Assembly (NCBI GenBank): GCA_017402445.1
Contig: JAFPME010000044.1
Location: 1 to 37,978, forward strand
Origin: Prevotella sp.
GTDB lineage: Bacteria; Bacteroidota; Bacteroidia; Bacteroidales; Bacteroidaceae
Direction of reading: 5' to 3'
Length of the DNA: 37,978 bases
Shown: piece after piece, positions 1 to 8,377 of the stretch
How positions within the stretch are numbered: position 1 is the first letter of the stretch
Layout: each line of letters starts with the position of its first letter
Position numbers and translations under genes: made by a program
Notes under the pieces: model-generated
Seen by the model: only the letters and a program-made list of their open reading frames with translations
Databases searched by the model: none
What the model was told of the DNA's origin: nothing

Positions 1-131
1 GCTCATCATCGGGTGTTCATTGAGTGCAATTTATAGCAGAACGAAGAATTGAGTACGGTCGCCAATTCGTAACCCATTTTTTCCTCAATCCTCCAGACTG
101 CCTTTATACAAAGAAATTCTGCGATTTCTTC

Positions 132-162
132 CAAAGTTACGGAAAAACGAGCGCAGAACAAA
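132..162 (-). promoter_or_regulatory. Bacteroidetes-type promoter firing out of the window
   Basis: Read on the minus strand there is TTTG (162-159), 19 bases, then TAACTTTG (139-132). This matches the Bacteroidetes primary sigma factor consensus (TTTG, about 19-20 bases, TAnnTTTG). It would start transcription near 125 toward the left edge, so an unseen gene probably begins just beyond base 1. Confidence 0.6.
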
Positions 163-242
163 ATAAACTTGTTTGTTTTTTATGCCGAGTTCGACAAACT
201 TACTAAAAGTTCCTTTCAGCATGGCAGTGCAGAAGGATGGAT

Positions 243-629
243 ATTGTAAACATTTTCTACCAAAAAAACGTGTCCACGTATTTTTTCATTCTACGTGAAC
301 GGAAGCCGTTCGGTTGGTAAAAGAACCTGACAAAATCGCGAAAAAATTCTTCCCGTTTTTCAAAATGAGCCGTTTTACTTTGCAAAAAGGCCCATTTTGC
401 TCACCAAAATGAATCATTCTGCGCGCGGAAACGGCCCATTTTGAAATGTAAAATGAGTCATTTTGAAAGCGCAGAAAATGTAAAGAAAATACAAGTGCTT
501 TCGTTTCAGACGATTAGGACATCCTCATATTTCGCGTGTACGCGTCCGTCGGATTTTAATTTCAGAACGATGGCACTCACGAACGACATTTTCGCACTTT
601 TTGTCCGAAAAATTCAGCGTCTTTCCAGC
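243..629 (+). repeat. Five-palindrome dispersed element, copy A
   Basis: This is one of three related non-coding copies in the window. Five 15-bp imperfect palindromes begin at 362, 384, 406, 428 and 450, an exact 22-bp period with 7-bp spacers: AAAATGAGCCGTTTT, AAAAAGGCCCATTTT, AAAATGAATCATTCT, GAAACGGCCCATTTT, AAAATGAGTCATTTT. A block GAACCTGACAAAA starts 39 bases before the first palindrome (323). AAATGTAAAGAAAATACAAG starts 114 bases after its first base (476), and GTGTACGCGTCC starts 174 bases after it (536). The outer limits are set by ATTGTAAAC near 243 and AATTCAGC..TTTC near 611-629, which recur in the other copies. The function is unknown. No reading frame is shared by the copies. 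Confidence 0.9.
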
Positions 630-864
630 ATCTCGTCCTCGTCCTGACCCGTCTGTCAGGCATGTCGTTTGAGCCTTCAACCTGAGCGTTTCGCGCCCCT
701 GCGGAATGCGGAAATCAGGCTTTTTATATATAATAAGGTAGGGAAAAGCAGATAACAGAAAAGAGCTGTCCGGCAACGATAACTCAGACATTGAAACTAT
801 AAGTGTACTTCTGCCAACAAAAAGAAATAAAAAAGCGAGTTGCGATAATATTTCGTTTAAAATA

Positions 865-896
865 TTTGCATATTTAAAAAAGATTCTATAATTTTG
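865..896 (+). promoter_or_regulatory. Promoter of the large secreted protein gene
   Basis: TTTG at 865-868, a 20-base gap and TAATTTTG at 889-896 match the Bacteroidetes promoter consensus closely. Transcription would start near 903, leaving a leader of about 80 bases before the ATG at 982. Confidence 0.75.
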
Positions 897-981
897 CATT
901 CGATATCATTTTACGTAAACAGATTTTTATCGGAAATTTCTTATTTTTTATATATTATTTATTAACTAAAAGTAAAGTAGT

Positions 982-3900
982 ATGAGTAAAACATTAACAT
1001 GTTTGTCGGCTATTGCTACAGCTGCACTGTTGGCATTGCCGATGAAGGGCACCGCACAGGTTGCCTCTCAGTTCTCGCGTGCTACAGCTGCAACAATGCA
1101 GAAAGCGCAGTCTGCAAAGGCAGTGAATCCGCTGCTCGCCAAGCGCATGATGTACCAGCAGACGCAGCGGCGTAACTCTCCCTTTGCCTCAGCCAACAAG
1201 GGTCCGGTGAGGAAGATGAAGGCACAACGTAGGAACGGACACACCACGCTCACCGCAGGCAACACGGTCCTGTGGGGTAACTGGGTTTATGATCCCCTGA
1301 ATGCAAACCTCGATGCCGGTTGGTATTCTTTCAATCCGACCTTCGAGAATACTGAAATGCTGATGTCGTTCAGTGAGGTAGGTTCTCTGAGCGGTGGTAG
1401 TGCCATCGTTGACGGTGTGCTCTACGGTAGCTCATATTGGTCTTTCTTTGGCTTGATATTCTTCGACAGAATCTCTATCGACACGAACACATGGGAACTC
1501 ATCAGCGTAGATTCTGGCGATATGCCCGACTATGCTCAGGAGACTGCTACCGATCCTAATACAGGTCTTGTCTATGGTGAGTTCTTCAATGAGGAAGGTG
1601 ATGGTTTCATGCTGTCACTCATGGACTATCCTACATGGACCAGAACAGACATTGCTCCCCTGGAGCACAGTTACGTCGCAATGGGTATCTCGAACAAGAG
1701 CGAGCTCTTCGGTGTCGATGCCGATGCTAACCTCTACAAGATCAACTTAACCACTGGCGAAGAGACACTCATTGGCGCTACCGGCCTGAACTTTAAGAAT
1801 GCCGAGGGACAGGTTTATTTAATGAGCGGTGACATCGACCCGACTGACAATACCTTCTATATCAATGGCATGGACGGTATGACTGACGATACCGGCCTTT
1901 ATACCGTTGATCTTGAGACAGGTGCTGCCACACGCGTGGGCTACGACGTGGGTGAGGTCCTCGGCTTGATGTTGGCTCCGGGCTCTGGCATCGATGCCAA
2001 TGCTCCTGCCAAGGCTCAGGAAGTGGGCGTCGTGATGGATGGTGCCACCACAGCTGGTGTCGTCTCTTTCACCATTCCTACTGCCACACAGGGCGGCGGC
2101 GAGCTGAGCGGCGCTGTTAGCTATCAGGTTCTGGAGAACCTGCAGGTTGTTGCCGAGGGTACTTCAGCTGCCGGTGAGACCGTTTCTGCTCCCTTCACTG
2201 CCAACGCAGAGGGTCAGCAGTTCCTCTCAGTGGTCCTGAGCAATGCTGCCGGCAAGTCGGCTCCTGCTACTGTTGGTGCATGGGTCGGTATTGACGTTCC
2301 TGGTGCTGCAACAGATGTGGAAGCTGTAATCGAGAATGGCAATGCAACCGTCACATGGACTGCTCCTGAGGCTGGTGTTCACGGTGGTTTCCAGGGCGAT
2401 ATGAGCTTCAACGTCTACCGTATCGTCGGTGATGAAAAGCCAGTCAAGGTGGCCGAAGGTCTCAAGGAGTGCACATACTCTGAGGCTATTCCCGAGGGCG
2501 GCTTGAACTATTACTGCTATGCCGTGGAGGGTCAGAACGAAAAGTACACGGGTGCAACCGTTACATCCACAGGTGTAGTATACGGTAATGCATTCGAGGT
2601 TCCTTACGTGGCTCCGATGACTTCAACCTCTTCTAAGCTGTTCACCATCATTGATGCTAACGAAGACGGCAGCACATGGAGCTTCGATACTTCTTACAAC
2701 TTGTTCAAGAGCAGGTGGCATTCTACCAACGTTGCTGACGACTGGCTCATCACTCCTCCGATTCGCCTGGAGGCTGGCAAGAGCTATGCATTCACTACCA
2801 TTGCTAAAAACGGATCTGAATTCTGGGGTCCTGAGAGAATGGAAGTGAAGATGGGTACTGCTGCTACTGCAGAGGCTATGACGACGACCATCGTTGAGCC
2901 GACCGACCTGACCAACACTGAAGAAGAGTACGGAAATGAGATCATCCGCGTCGAGGAGACTGGCGAGTACTACTTCGGTATCCACGCTATCAGTGATGCT
3001 GACATGTACACTATCGAGGTTTCTTACATCTCTGTTGATGCTGGTCTCGAGCCCACATCTCCGCTGGCTGTAGAGAACCTGACCGTCACTCCCGATGCAC
3101 AGGGTGAGGCAAAGGCTACCGTTTCGTTCGTTGCTCCTACCAAGAACATGAGCGGTGAGAACATCGAGGGCGATGTGAAGGCACAGGTGCTCCGCGACAA
3201 GGTTGTTGTCGGCGAGGTTACTGTTGCTCCCGGTGCTGAGGCTTCGTTCGTTGACGCTGAGGGCCTGACCAACGGTATTCACGTCTATCAGGTGATTCCG
3301 TTCGTCGGTGAGAACCGCGGTGTGAAGAGTAAGACCGTTTCTGCATTCATCGGCTTCGACGTTCCTGCTCCTGTTGATGTGACCGAGACACTGAACCCGG
3401 CTGCCAACAAGGTGAGCATGAAGTGGACTGAGGCTACAGAGGGTGTGAACGGTGGACTCGTTCTTCCCGAGAAGACCTACTATAAGGTTTACAGCACTAT
3501 CTATAATGAAGATGCCCAAAGACTGGAACTTGTTGACCAGATTGACTCTGTCTATGCAGAGACAAGCACTGAGTTCGCTTACGCTACCGAGACGGGTGAG
3601 AACATTCTCGACTACTGGTTTGTCTTCCCGGGTAACGCTGGTGGTGAGGATCAGAATGGTGCTGCTGGTTCTATGTATGTCGGTAAGCCCTTCACGCTGC
3701 CGTTCGTCGAGAGCTTCACTGGTAACACCCTCGCAGGTCCGTTGACATACTTCTTCTCTGACAATACGAACTCCAATAATTCTGGCATGTACTTCTCGAA
3801 GGAGTCTTCCGATAACGACGGAGCAAGTGTTATGATGCAGACTATCGATGCTAACTCTTGGATCCGCATGGCTTACGGTAAGTTCTCTGCTGCCAACGGC

Positions 3901-5481
3901 GCTGTGAACCCCGTTGTCATCTTCGACTACCAGACCGACAATGATGCTAACAACGCTTATGTCGTCGTTGACCTGCAGAACGGTAAGAAGGATGTCTTCG
4001 ACATGCCGAAGGGCAAGGGATGGCAGACTGGTAAGGTTTCTCTGAAGAACTACGCTAACGAGCGCTACGTCGTGCCTTACATCGGCGGTAACTTCGTGGA
4101 GCCGGGCAGCATGCTGATTGACAACATCATGATCTTCGACATGCTCGAGTACGACCTCGTTGCTTCTGTGGAGGCTCCGAAGGCTGTTGAGGCTGGTCAG
4201 ACTGCTAAGGTGACCGTGAAGGTTCGCAACCTCGGTGAGAACGCCGCTAAGGGTTACACCGTACACGTTTACGCTGGTGACGAGGAGCTGGCTCTCGACG
4301 GAGCTGAGTTCAACGAAATCAAGTCGCTCGAGACTGCTGTCTTCACTGCTAACTTCCGTGAGGATATCTTCTCCGACGCTAAGAACGTAACGCTGAAGGC
4401 TGTCGTTGACTACAACGTCGACCTCGATCCCGACAACAACGTGGCTGAGACTTCGGTCAAGGTGAACACTGCTTCGCTCAACGGTCCGGAGAATGTCGCT
4501 GCTGCTGCTAAGGACAACGGTGTACACGTTTCTTGGACGGTTCCCGAAAACACCGTCTCTGAGGTAACTGAAAGCTTCGAGGATCAGGAAGTCTTCAAGC
4601 CGCTCAGTGCAGGTGGTATCACAGCAGATAACCATTACGGTTCGTTCGGCAACTGGTCGCTCTACGATGCAACTGGTGCTGCAACCTACAGCTGGAAGGG
4701 CATCAGCTACGATGGTGCCTTCTCTCCGATGGCATTCAAGGTCATCAATCCTGCTCAGCTTTCTGCACAGCTCGCTGAATCTTACGGAGCTGCTACTGGT
4801 GAGCAGTACCTGATGTCGTTCTGCGTATCTGACGGTACTCCTATCATGGCTACTGACCACTGGCTCATTTCACCCGAGCTGCCTGGTGGCGAGCAGACCA
4901 TTAGCTTCAGTGTTCGTGAACTCACCACACAATATGGCGCTGAGACCTTCGAAGTTCTCGCTTCTAAGGGTGGTGTTGCTCCGTCAGAGTTTACTCTCGT
5001 GAAGGCACTCTCTACCACAAGCACCGAGTATGAGACTGTTGAGGTTACTCTGCCTGCTGGTACAACTCACTTCGCAATCCGTCACACTTCACGTGATATC
5101 TTCGGTCTGATGCTTGACGACGTGAAGTTCACTACTTCCGGTGGTGTTGACCTGAAGGGTTACAAGGTATATGTTGACCGCGTGCTCGTCGCTGGTCTGC
5201 CTGCTGACGTCAGGGGTTACGTATATCCTGAGTACCTGACCAACGGAACTCACGAGTTCTCAGTATCTGGTGTCCTCGCTAACGGTAAGGAAACCAAGCC
5301 GGTATCTGTTACTGCTACTGTCAACAATGCTCCGACAGCTATCGAGAGCATCGTTGCTAAGGGCGAGCCGTTCGACGTTTACACTGTTGACGGTGTGGCT
5401 GTTCGCAGGAACGTTACCAACGTTGAGGGCCTGAAGGCTGGTGTTTATGTGATCAACAACCAGAAGGTAGTGATCAAATAA
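982..5481 (+). CDS. Large secreted fibronectin/choice-of-anchor-J repeat protein with C-terminal sorting-like tail
   Basis: This 1499-residue protein has an N-terminal signal peptide (about residues 1-26, ending near GTAQ). Residues about 90-330 look like a beta-propeller-type region. Fibronectin III-like stretches begin near 444, 692, 797 and 1167. Choice-of-anchor J (cleaved-adhesin-like) beta-sandwich stretches lie near 541-680, 908-1050 and 1197-1390, and a CARDB-like segment near 1055-1160. The last 75 or so residues (FDVYTVDG, then GVYVINNQKVVIK at the end) resemble the type IX secretion sorting tails common in Prevotella, so it is probably exported and surface-attached. No catalytic motif was seen, so a binding or structural role is inferred. 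Codon use is very biased (GCT, GTT, AAG), which suggests high expression. It has its own promoter and a strong terminator, so it is monocistronic. The exact substrate is unknown. Confidence 0.85.
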   Translation: MSKTLTCLSAIATAALLALPMKGTAQVASQFSRATAATMQKAQSAKAVNPLLAKRMMYQQTQRRNSPFASANKGPVRKMKAQRRNGHTTLTAGNTVLWGNWVYDPLNANLDAGWYSFNPTFENTEMLMSFSEVGSLSGGSAIVDGVLYGSSYWSFFGLIFFDRISIDTNTWELISVDSGDMPDYAQETATDPNTGLVYGEFFNEEGDGFMLSLMDYPTWTRTDIAPLEHSYVAMGISNKSELFGVDADANLYKINLTTGEETLIGATGLNFKNAEGQVYLMSGDIDPTDNTFYINGMDGMTDDTGLYTVDLETGAATRVGYDVGEVLGLMLAPGSGIDANAPAKAQEVGVVMDGATTAGVVSFTIPTATQGGGELSGAVSYQVLENLQVVAEGTSAAGETVSAPFTANAEGQQFLSVVLSNAAGKSAPATVGAWVGIDVPGAATDVEAVIENGNATVTWTAPEAGVHGGFQGDMSFNVYRIVGDEKPVKVAEGLKECTYSEAIPEGGLNYYCYAVEGQNEKYTGATVTSTGVVYGNAFEVPYVAPMTSTSSKLFTIIDANEDGSTWSFDTSYNLFKSRWHSTNVADDWLITPPIRLEAGKSYAFTTIAKNGSEFWGPERMEVKMGTAATAEAMTTTIVEPTDLTNTEEEYGNEIIRVEETGEYYFGIHAISDADMYTIEVSYISVDAGLEPTSPLAVENLTVTPDAQGEAKATVSFVAPTKNMSGENIEGDVKAQVLRDKVVVGEVTVAPGAEASFVDAEGLTNGIHVYQVIPFVGENRGVKSKTVSAFIGFDVPAPVDVTETLNPAANKVSMKWTEATEGVNGGLVLPEKTYYKVYSTIYNEDAQRLELVDQIDSVYAETSTEFAYATETGENILDYWFVFPGNAGGEDQNGAAGSMYVGKPFTLPFVESFTGNTLAGPLTYFFSDNTNSNNSGMYFSKESSDNDGASVMMQTIDANSWIRMAYGKFSAANGAVNPVVIFDYQTDNDANNAYVVVDLQNGKKDVFDMPKGKGWQTGKVSLKNYANERYVVPYIGGNFVEPGSMLIDNIMIFDMLEYDLVASVEAPKAVEAGQTAKVTVKVRNLGENAAKGYTVHVYAGDEELALDGAEFNEIKSLETAVFTANFREDIFSDAKNVTLKAVVDYNVDLDPDNNVAETSVKVNTASLNGPENVAAAAKDNGVHVSWTVPENTVSEVTESFEDQEVFKPLSAGGITADNHYGSFGNWSLYDATGAATYSWKGISYDGAFSPMAFKVINPAQLSAQLAESYGAATGEQYLMSFCVSDGTPIMATDHWLISPELPGGEQTISFSVRELTTQYGAETFEVLASKGGVAPSEFTLVKALSTTSTEYETVEVTLPAGTTHFAIRHTSRDIFGLMLDDVKFTTSGGVDLKGYKVYVDRVLVAGLPADVRGYVYPEYLTNGTHEFSVSGVLANGKETKPVSVTATVNNAPTAIESIVAKGEPFDVYTVDGVAVRRNVTNVEGLKAGVYVINNQKVVIK

Positions 5482-5513
5482 GCAGACGAATCAACTGATA
5501 ATCTCTAAATAAG

Positions 5514-5554
5514 GGACCGCGCTCCGTCATGTGGGGCGCGGTTCTTTTTTTTTT
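5514..5554 (+). terminator. Rho-independent terminator of the large secreted protein gene
   Basis: ACCGCGC (5516-5522) pairs with GCGCGGT (5536-5542), with extra G/C pairing toward the loop, followed by a run of ten T residues (5545-5554). It lies 33 bases after the stop codon. Confidence 0.85.
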
Positions 5555-5655
5555 AAATCTTCGCCTTTCTGTCTGTCAGCATTCGCCACTGATGCAAATG
5601 TCTGCCCGTTTGGTCGGCTTTCTTGCCGGCTTTCCCAGCTCAATAGTATATTCTA

Positions 5656-5667
5656 TGTACGCGTACA
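5656..5667. promoter_or_regulatory. Perfect 12-bp palindrome TGTACGCGTACA
   Basis: TGTACGCGTACA is its own reverse complement. It sits between the terminator at 5514-5554 and the protease promoter at 5734. It shares TGTACGCGT with the distal conserved block (GTGTACGCGTCC) of the three dispersed elements. It could be an operator for a dimeric regulator, but no regulator can be named. Confidence 0.4.
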
Positions 5668-5733
5668 TTACTTTAATAGGGGGCTTTGGCAAAGAAAATC
5701 ACATTTTTATACATGATTAAAGCAGATTATTTG

Positions 5734-5741
5734 TACCTTTG
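5734..5741 (+). promoter_or_regulatory. -7 promoter box of the C10 protease operon
   Basis: TACCTTTG at 5734-5741 (within TTTGTACCTTTGC) matches the Bacteroidetes -7 box. No clear -33 box lies 19-20 bases upstream. Its position makes the upstream in-frame ATG at 5686 untranscribed and supports the ATG at 5779 as the start of the first protease. Confidence 0.6.
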
Positions 5742-5778
5742 CAGCAGAATCTTAAGAATCTTATTTATTTTGCAACTC

Positions 5779-8364
5779 ATGCATCGAAACTACTGTTATG
5801 CACTCGTTCTTGCTTGTCTTTTCGCTGGTGTCGTCACCATCCAGGCCAAGCCAAGAACAAAGGCTGCTATGGAAAATGCAGCCGTAGCGGCTCTCACGAA
5901 CAAAGGAGGACATGCCGCTCCTGTCAATGGGACGTTGAAGCAGTTTGCCGCAACTCCGACGTATTCTGTCTTTGGTTATGAAAAAGGTGGCTATGTCATC
6001 GTATCGTCTGACGACTTGCTGCCCGAGATTCTCGGAATCAGCGAGACCAGCTATCATGCCAACAATACAAACGCTAACTTCATGTGGTGGCTCCGCATGA
6101 TGGACGACGTGACTGCAAACGTTGTGAGGAAAGGGCAGCCACGAAACGTCACCAAACCTGATACTACTGTCTATGCCGACGCTGTTCCCACGCTGCTCAC
6201 TTCGCTCTGGGGACAGGAAGCTCCGTACAACAACATGTGCCCGTACGGCGTCAACAGCGGTACTTCTGAGTGGCAGGACTATGGCGGTGGCGAGGGTCGC
6301 TGCGTGACTGGCTGCGTGGCTACGGCCTTGTCGCAGATTCTCTACTATCATCAGTATCCTGTCCGTGGCCGCGGAACGCATTCGGTCGATGTCAAGCAGG
6401 GACAGGGCCACTCGAAAAAGTACACCGTAGACTACGATGCTGCCGCTGACTTCGACTGGGAGAACATGCTCGACGAATATCCCGAGGGTGAATATACAGA
6501 AGAAGAAGGGCGTGCAGTGGCTCAGCTCGTCTATTTCGTCGGCGTTGCTTCCGACATGGACTATGCCACCGATGGCTCTGGTACCTTTTCGGAGAATGCG
6601 GTAAATGGATTGGTCCGCAACTTCGGCTTCTCTCCTGACACTGTAAAATGCCTCGTGCGAAGCGGTGTTTGGGGCAGCGACCAGATGACTGAGTCCGAAG
6701 TGATGAATGTAGTCTACAAAGAAATCAACGAGAATCGGCCTGTCTATTACACAGGAGCAGACATGAGTATTCGCGCCGGACATGCTTTCGTGCTCGACGG
6801 CTACAATTCCGACGGCCTTGTTCACGTAAACTGGGGATGGGATGGAAGTGACAACGGTTACTATAACATTTCGCTGCTCAACCCTGAAGATATGTCTTTC
6901 TCTGCACAGCAGGACATGATCATCGGTATCAGCGGTCCTGAAAGGGTGAAAACAGAGCTGGACGTGACGCTGGAGAAGCCGGGTGTCCTGGCCGAAATGA
7001 TGAATGATGACACTGCGCTCGAAAATGTCAGTAAGCTGAAACTGAAGGGCGACATCAACTCGACTGACCTTCAGACCATCCGTTTCATGGCTGGTAGCAA
7101 GGTCAATGGCAAGAGTTCTCGCGGCTCGCTTGCTGAGCTGGACCTGAGCGAAGCCCGCATTGTGGTGGGTGGCGACGCTTTCTTGAAGGTCGATGGAAAA
7201 GACTATCTGGTGAAGAAGGCTGATGAGCTGCCAATGTTTGCATTCAAGGACTGCCGCAAACTGTCGAAACTGGTGCTCCCGAAGGGGTTGGTAGCAGTGG
7301 GCGACGGTGCTTTCGCCGGTTGCTCGCATTTGAGCGAAGTCACCGTTGCGAATGATAAGACCGAGAATTTTGTCTTCATTGACGATGTGTTCTACACACC
7401 CGACACCACTGAGGTCATCTCCGTTGTGCCCAGCAAGCGCGGCTCTTTCACTGCTCCGAAGTCGGTGAAGAAGATTCACGGCTATGCTTTGGCTGGTTGC
7501 GCACGCATGACTACTGTTGAACTCACTTCGTCGGTGGACTCCATCGGTGATTGTGCTTTCGCTGGTTGCGACATTACTGAGCTGCGTTTGAAGAGTCGTA
7601 CGCCTCCCGTGGTAGGCGATGATTGTTTCCGTCGCATCGTTTCTTTCTGCAAACTGTTCGTTCCGCGTGGCAGCAGCTCGGCTTACAAGAATCTGATCGG
7701 TTGGAAGGACTTCTTCAGTGCTGGTAATGTGGAGGAGTTCGGAACAGTGGTGAAAATCCGAAACATGGTGAGAAAGTATGGCGAGCCGAATCCGAAGTTC
7801 CCCTATAGCATCGAAGGTGAAGATCTGGAAGAAGGCGGTGAGCCCATCATCATTTGTGAAGCTGACGAGAAATCGCCTGTAGGTCGATATGTGGTGAAGG
7901 TGCTGCACGGAACCCTGGACCCCGAAGTCGTGGACTGTGTCGACGGAATACTGGTCGTCATGCAGGCTCCGTTGACAGCAAAGGCTGTCAGTACCGACCG
8001 CAAGCCAGGCCAGGAGAATCCTGTTTTCAAAGTGGAATATGAAGGATTCAAGAATAATGAGGCGGAAGATGTGCTGATTGAAAAGCCTATCGTCACCACG
8101 ACGGCTACGAAAACGTCGCCTATCGGCTTCTATGAACTGGTCGTCAGCGGCGGAAAGGCAGAGAATTACACGCTCGACTACGTGAACGGTACCCTGGAAA
8201 TTACCGATACCCCGACGGCCATCGATGCCGTACTTTTCGGCAATGACAATAAATTCGATGTCTACACGCTCGATGGTCAGGTGGTCCGCAAGGCTGCCAC
8301 TACGCTCGAAGGCCTGAAGATGGGTACTTATATCGTGAATGGTAAAACCATTTTGATCAGATAA
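5779..8364 (+). CDS. C10-family cysteine protease with BspA-like LRR, MBG domains and sorting-like tail (first of tandem pair)
   Basis: Predicted as 861 residues from the ATG at 5779; an in-frame ATG at 5686 precedes the promoter box and was rejected. A signal peptide (about 1-23, MHRNYCYALVLACLFAG) is followed by a prodomain with the YSVFGYEKGGYVIVSSDD pattern typical of C10 zymogens. The peptidase domain has the catalytic Cys179 in GCVATA and the catalytic His335 in GHAFVLDG, followed by the family motif VNWGWDG. Residues about 484-623 carry BspA/Treponema-type leucine-rich repeats (FAGCSHLSEV, FAGCDITEL). Residues about 654-810 resemble two MBG-type domains (VRKYGEPNP, then NYTLDYVNGTLEI). 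The tail (FDVYTLDG to GTYIVNGKTILIR) resembles a type IX secretion sorting signal. The relatives streptopain and interpain A degrade host proteins. It is followed 13 bases later by a paralogue. Confidence 0.92.
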   Translation: MHRNYCYALVLACLFAGVVTIQAKPRTKAAMENAAVAALTNKGGHAAPVNGTLKQFAATPTYSVFGYEKGGYVIVSSDDLLPEILGISETSYHANNTNANFMWWLRMMDDVTANVVRKGQPRNVTKPDTTVYADAVPTLLTSLWGQEAPYNNMCPYGVNSGTSEWQDYGGGEGRCVTGCVATALSQILYYHQYPVRGRGTHSVDVKQGQGHSKKYTVDYDAAADFDWENMLDEYPEGEYTEEEGRAVAQLVYFVGVASDMDYATDGSGTFSENAVNGLVRNFGFSPDTVKCLVRSGVWGSDQMTESEVMNVVYKEINENRPVYYTGADMSIRAGHAFVLDGYNSDGLVHVNWGWDGSDNGYYNISLLNPEDMSFSAQQDMIIGISGPERVKTELDVTLEKPGVLAEMMNDDTALENVSKLKLKGDINSTDLQTIRFMAGSKVNGKSSRGSLAELDLSEARIVVGGDAFLKVDGKDYLVKKADELPMFAFKDCRKLSKLVLPKGLVAVGDGAFAGCSHLSEVTVANDKTENFVFIDDVFYTPDTTEVISVVPSKRGSFTAPKSVKKIHGYALAGCARMTTVELTSSVDSIGDCAFAGCDITELRLKSRTPPVVGDDCFRRIVSFCKLFVPRGSSSAYKNLIGWKDFFSAGNVEEFGTVVKIRNMVRKYGEPNPKFPYSIEGEDLEEGGEPIIICEADEKSPVGRYVVKVLHGTLDPEVVDCVDGILVVMQAPLTAKAVSTDRKPGQENPVFKVEYEGFKNNEAEDVLIEKPIVTTTATKTSPIGFYELVVSGGKAENYTLDYVNGTLEITDTPTAIDAVLFGNDNKFDVYTLDGQVVRKAATTLEGLKMGTYIVNGKTILIR

Positions 8365-8377
8365 TCAAGGAAAAACG

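Larger units (their letters stand above)
1..981. other. Gene-free left end of the window
   Basis: No convincing coding region is seen here. The short open frames at 24-206 and 441-647 have no recognisable protein features, and the second lies across the palindrome array. The stretch holds a leftward promoter near 132-162, repeat copy A (243-629), about 235 bases with no feature I can name (630-864), and the promoter and leader of the gene at 982. On the minus strand ATG codons at 9-7 and 6-4 could begin a gene lying outside the window, driven by the leftward promoter, but only a few codons are visible. Confidence 0.6.

Noticed and set aside
362-464. CRISPR-like reading of the palindrome array
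   Set aside because: The spacers are only 7 bp and the units are themselves palindromic and variable; no cas genes are present.
2623-4860. Long minus-strand open frame (745 codons) under the first large gene
   Set aside because: It is an antisense shadow made by the strong codon bias of the plus-strand gene; no signal peptide, domain or promoter, and low-complexity Ser/Val/Leu composition.
5686-5778. Upstream start of the first protease at 5686
   Set aside because: It lies before the -7 promoter box at 5734-5741 and would put 31 residues before a normal signal peptide.
5761-7908. Long minus-strand open frame (715 codons) under the first protease
   Set aside because: The plus strand encodes a complete C10 protease with catalytic residues; the antisense product has no recognisable motif.
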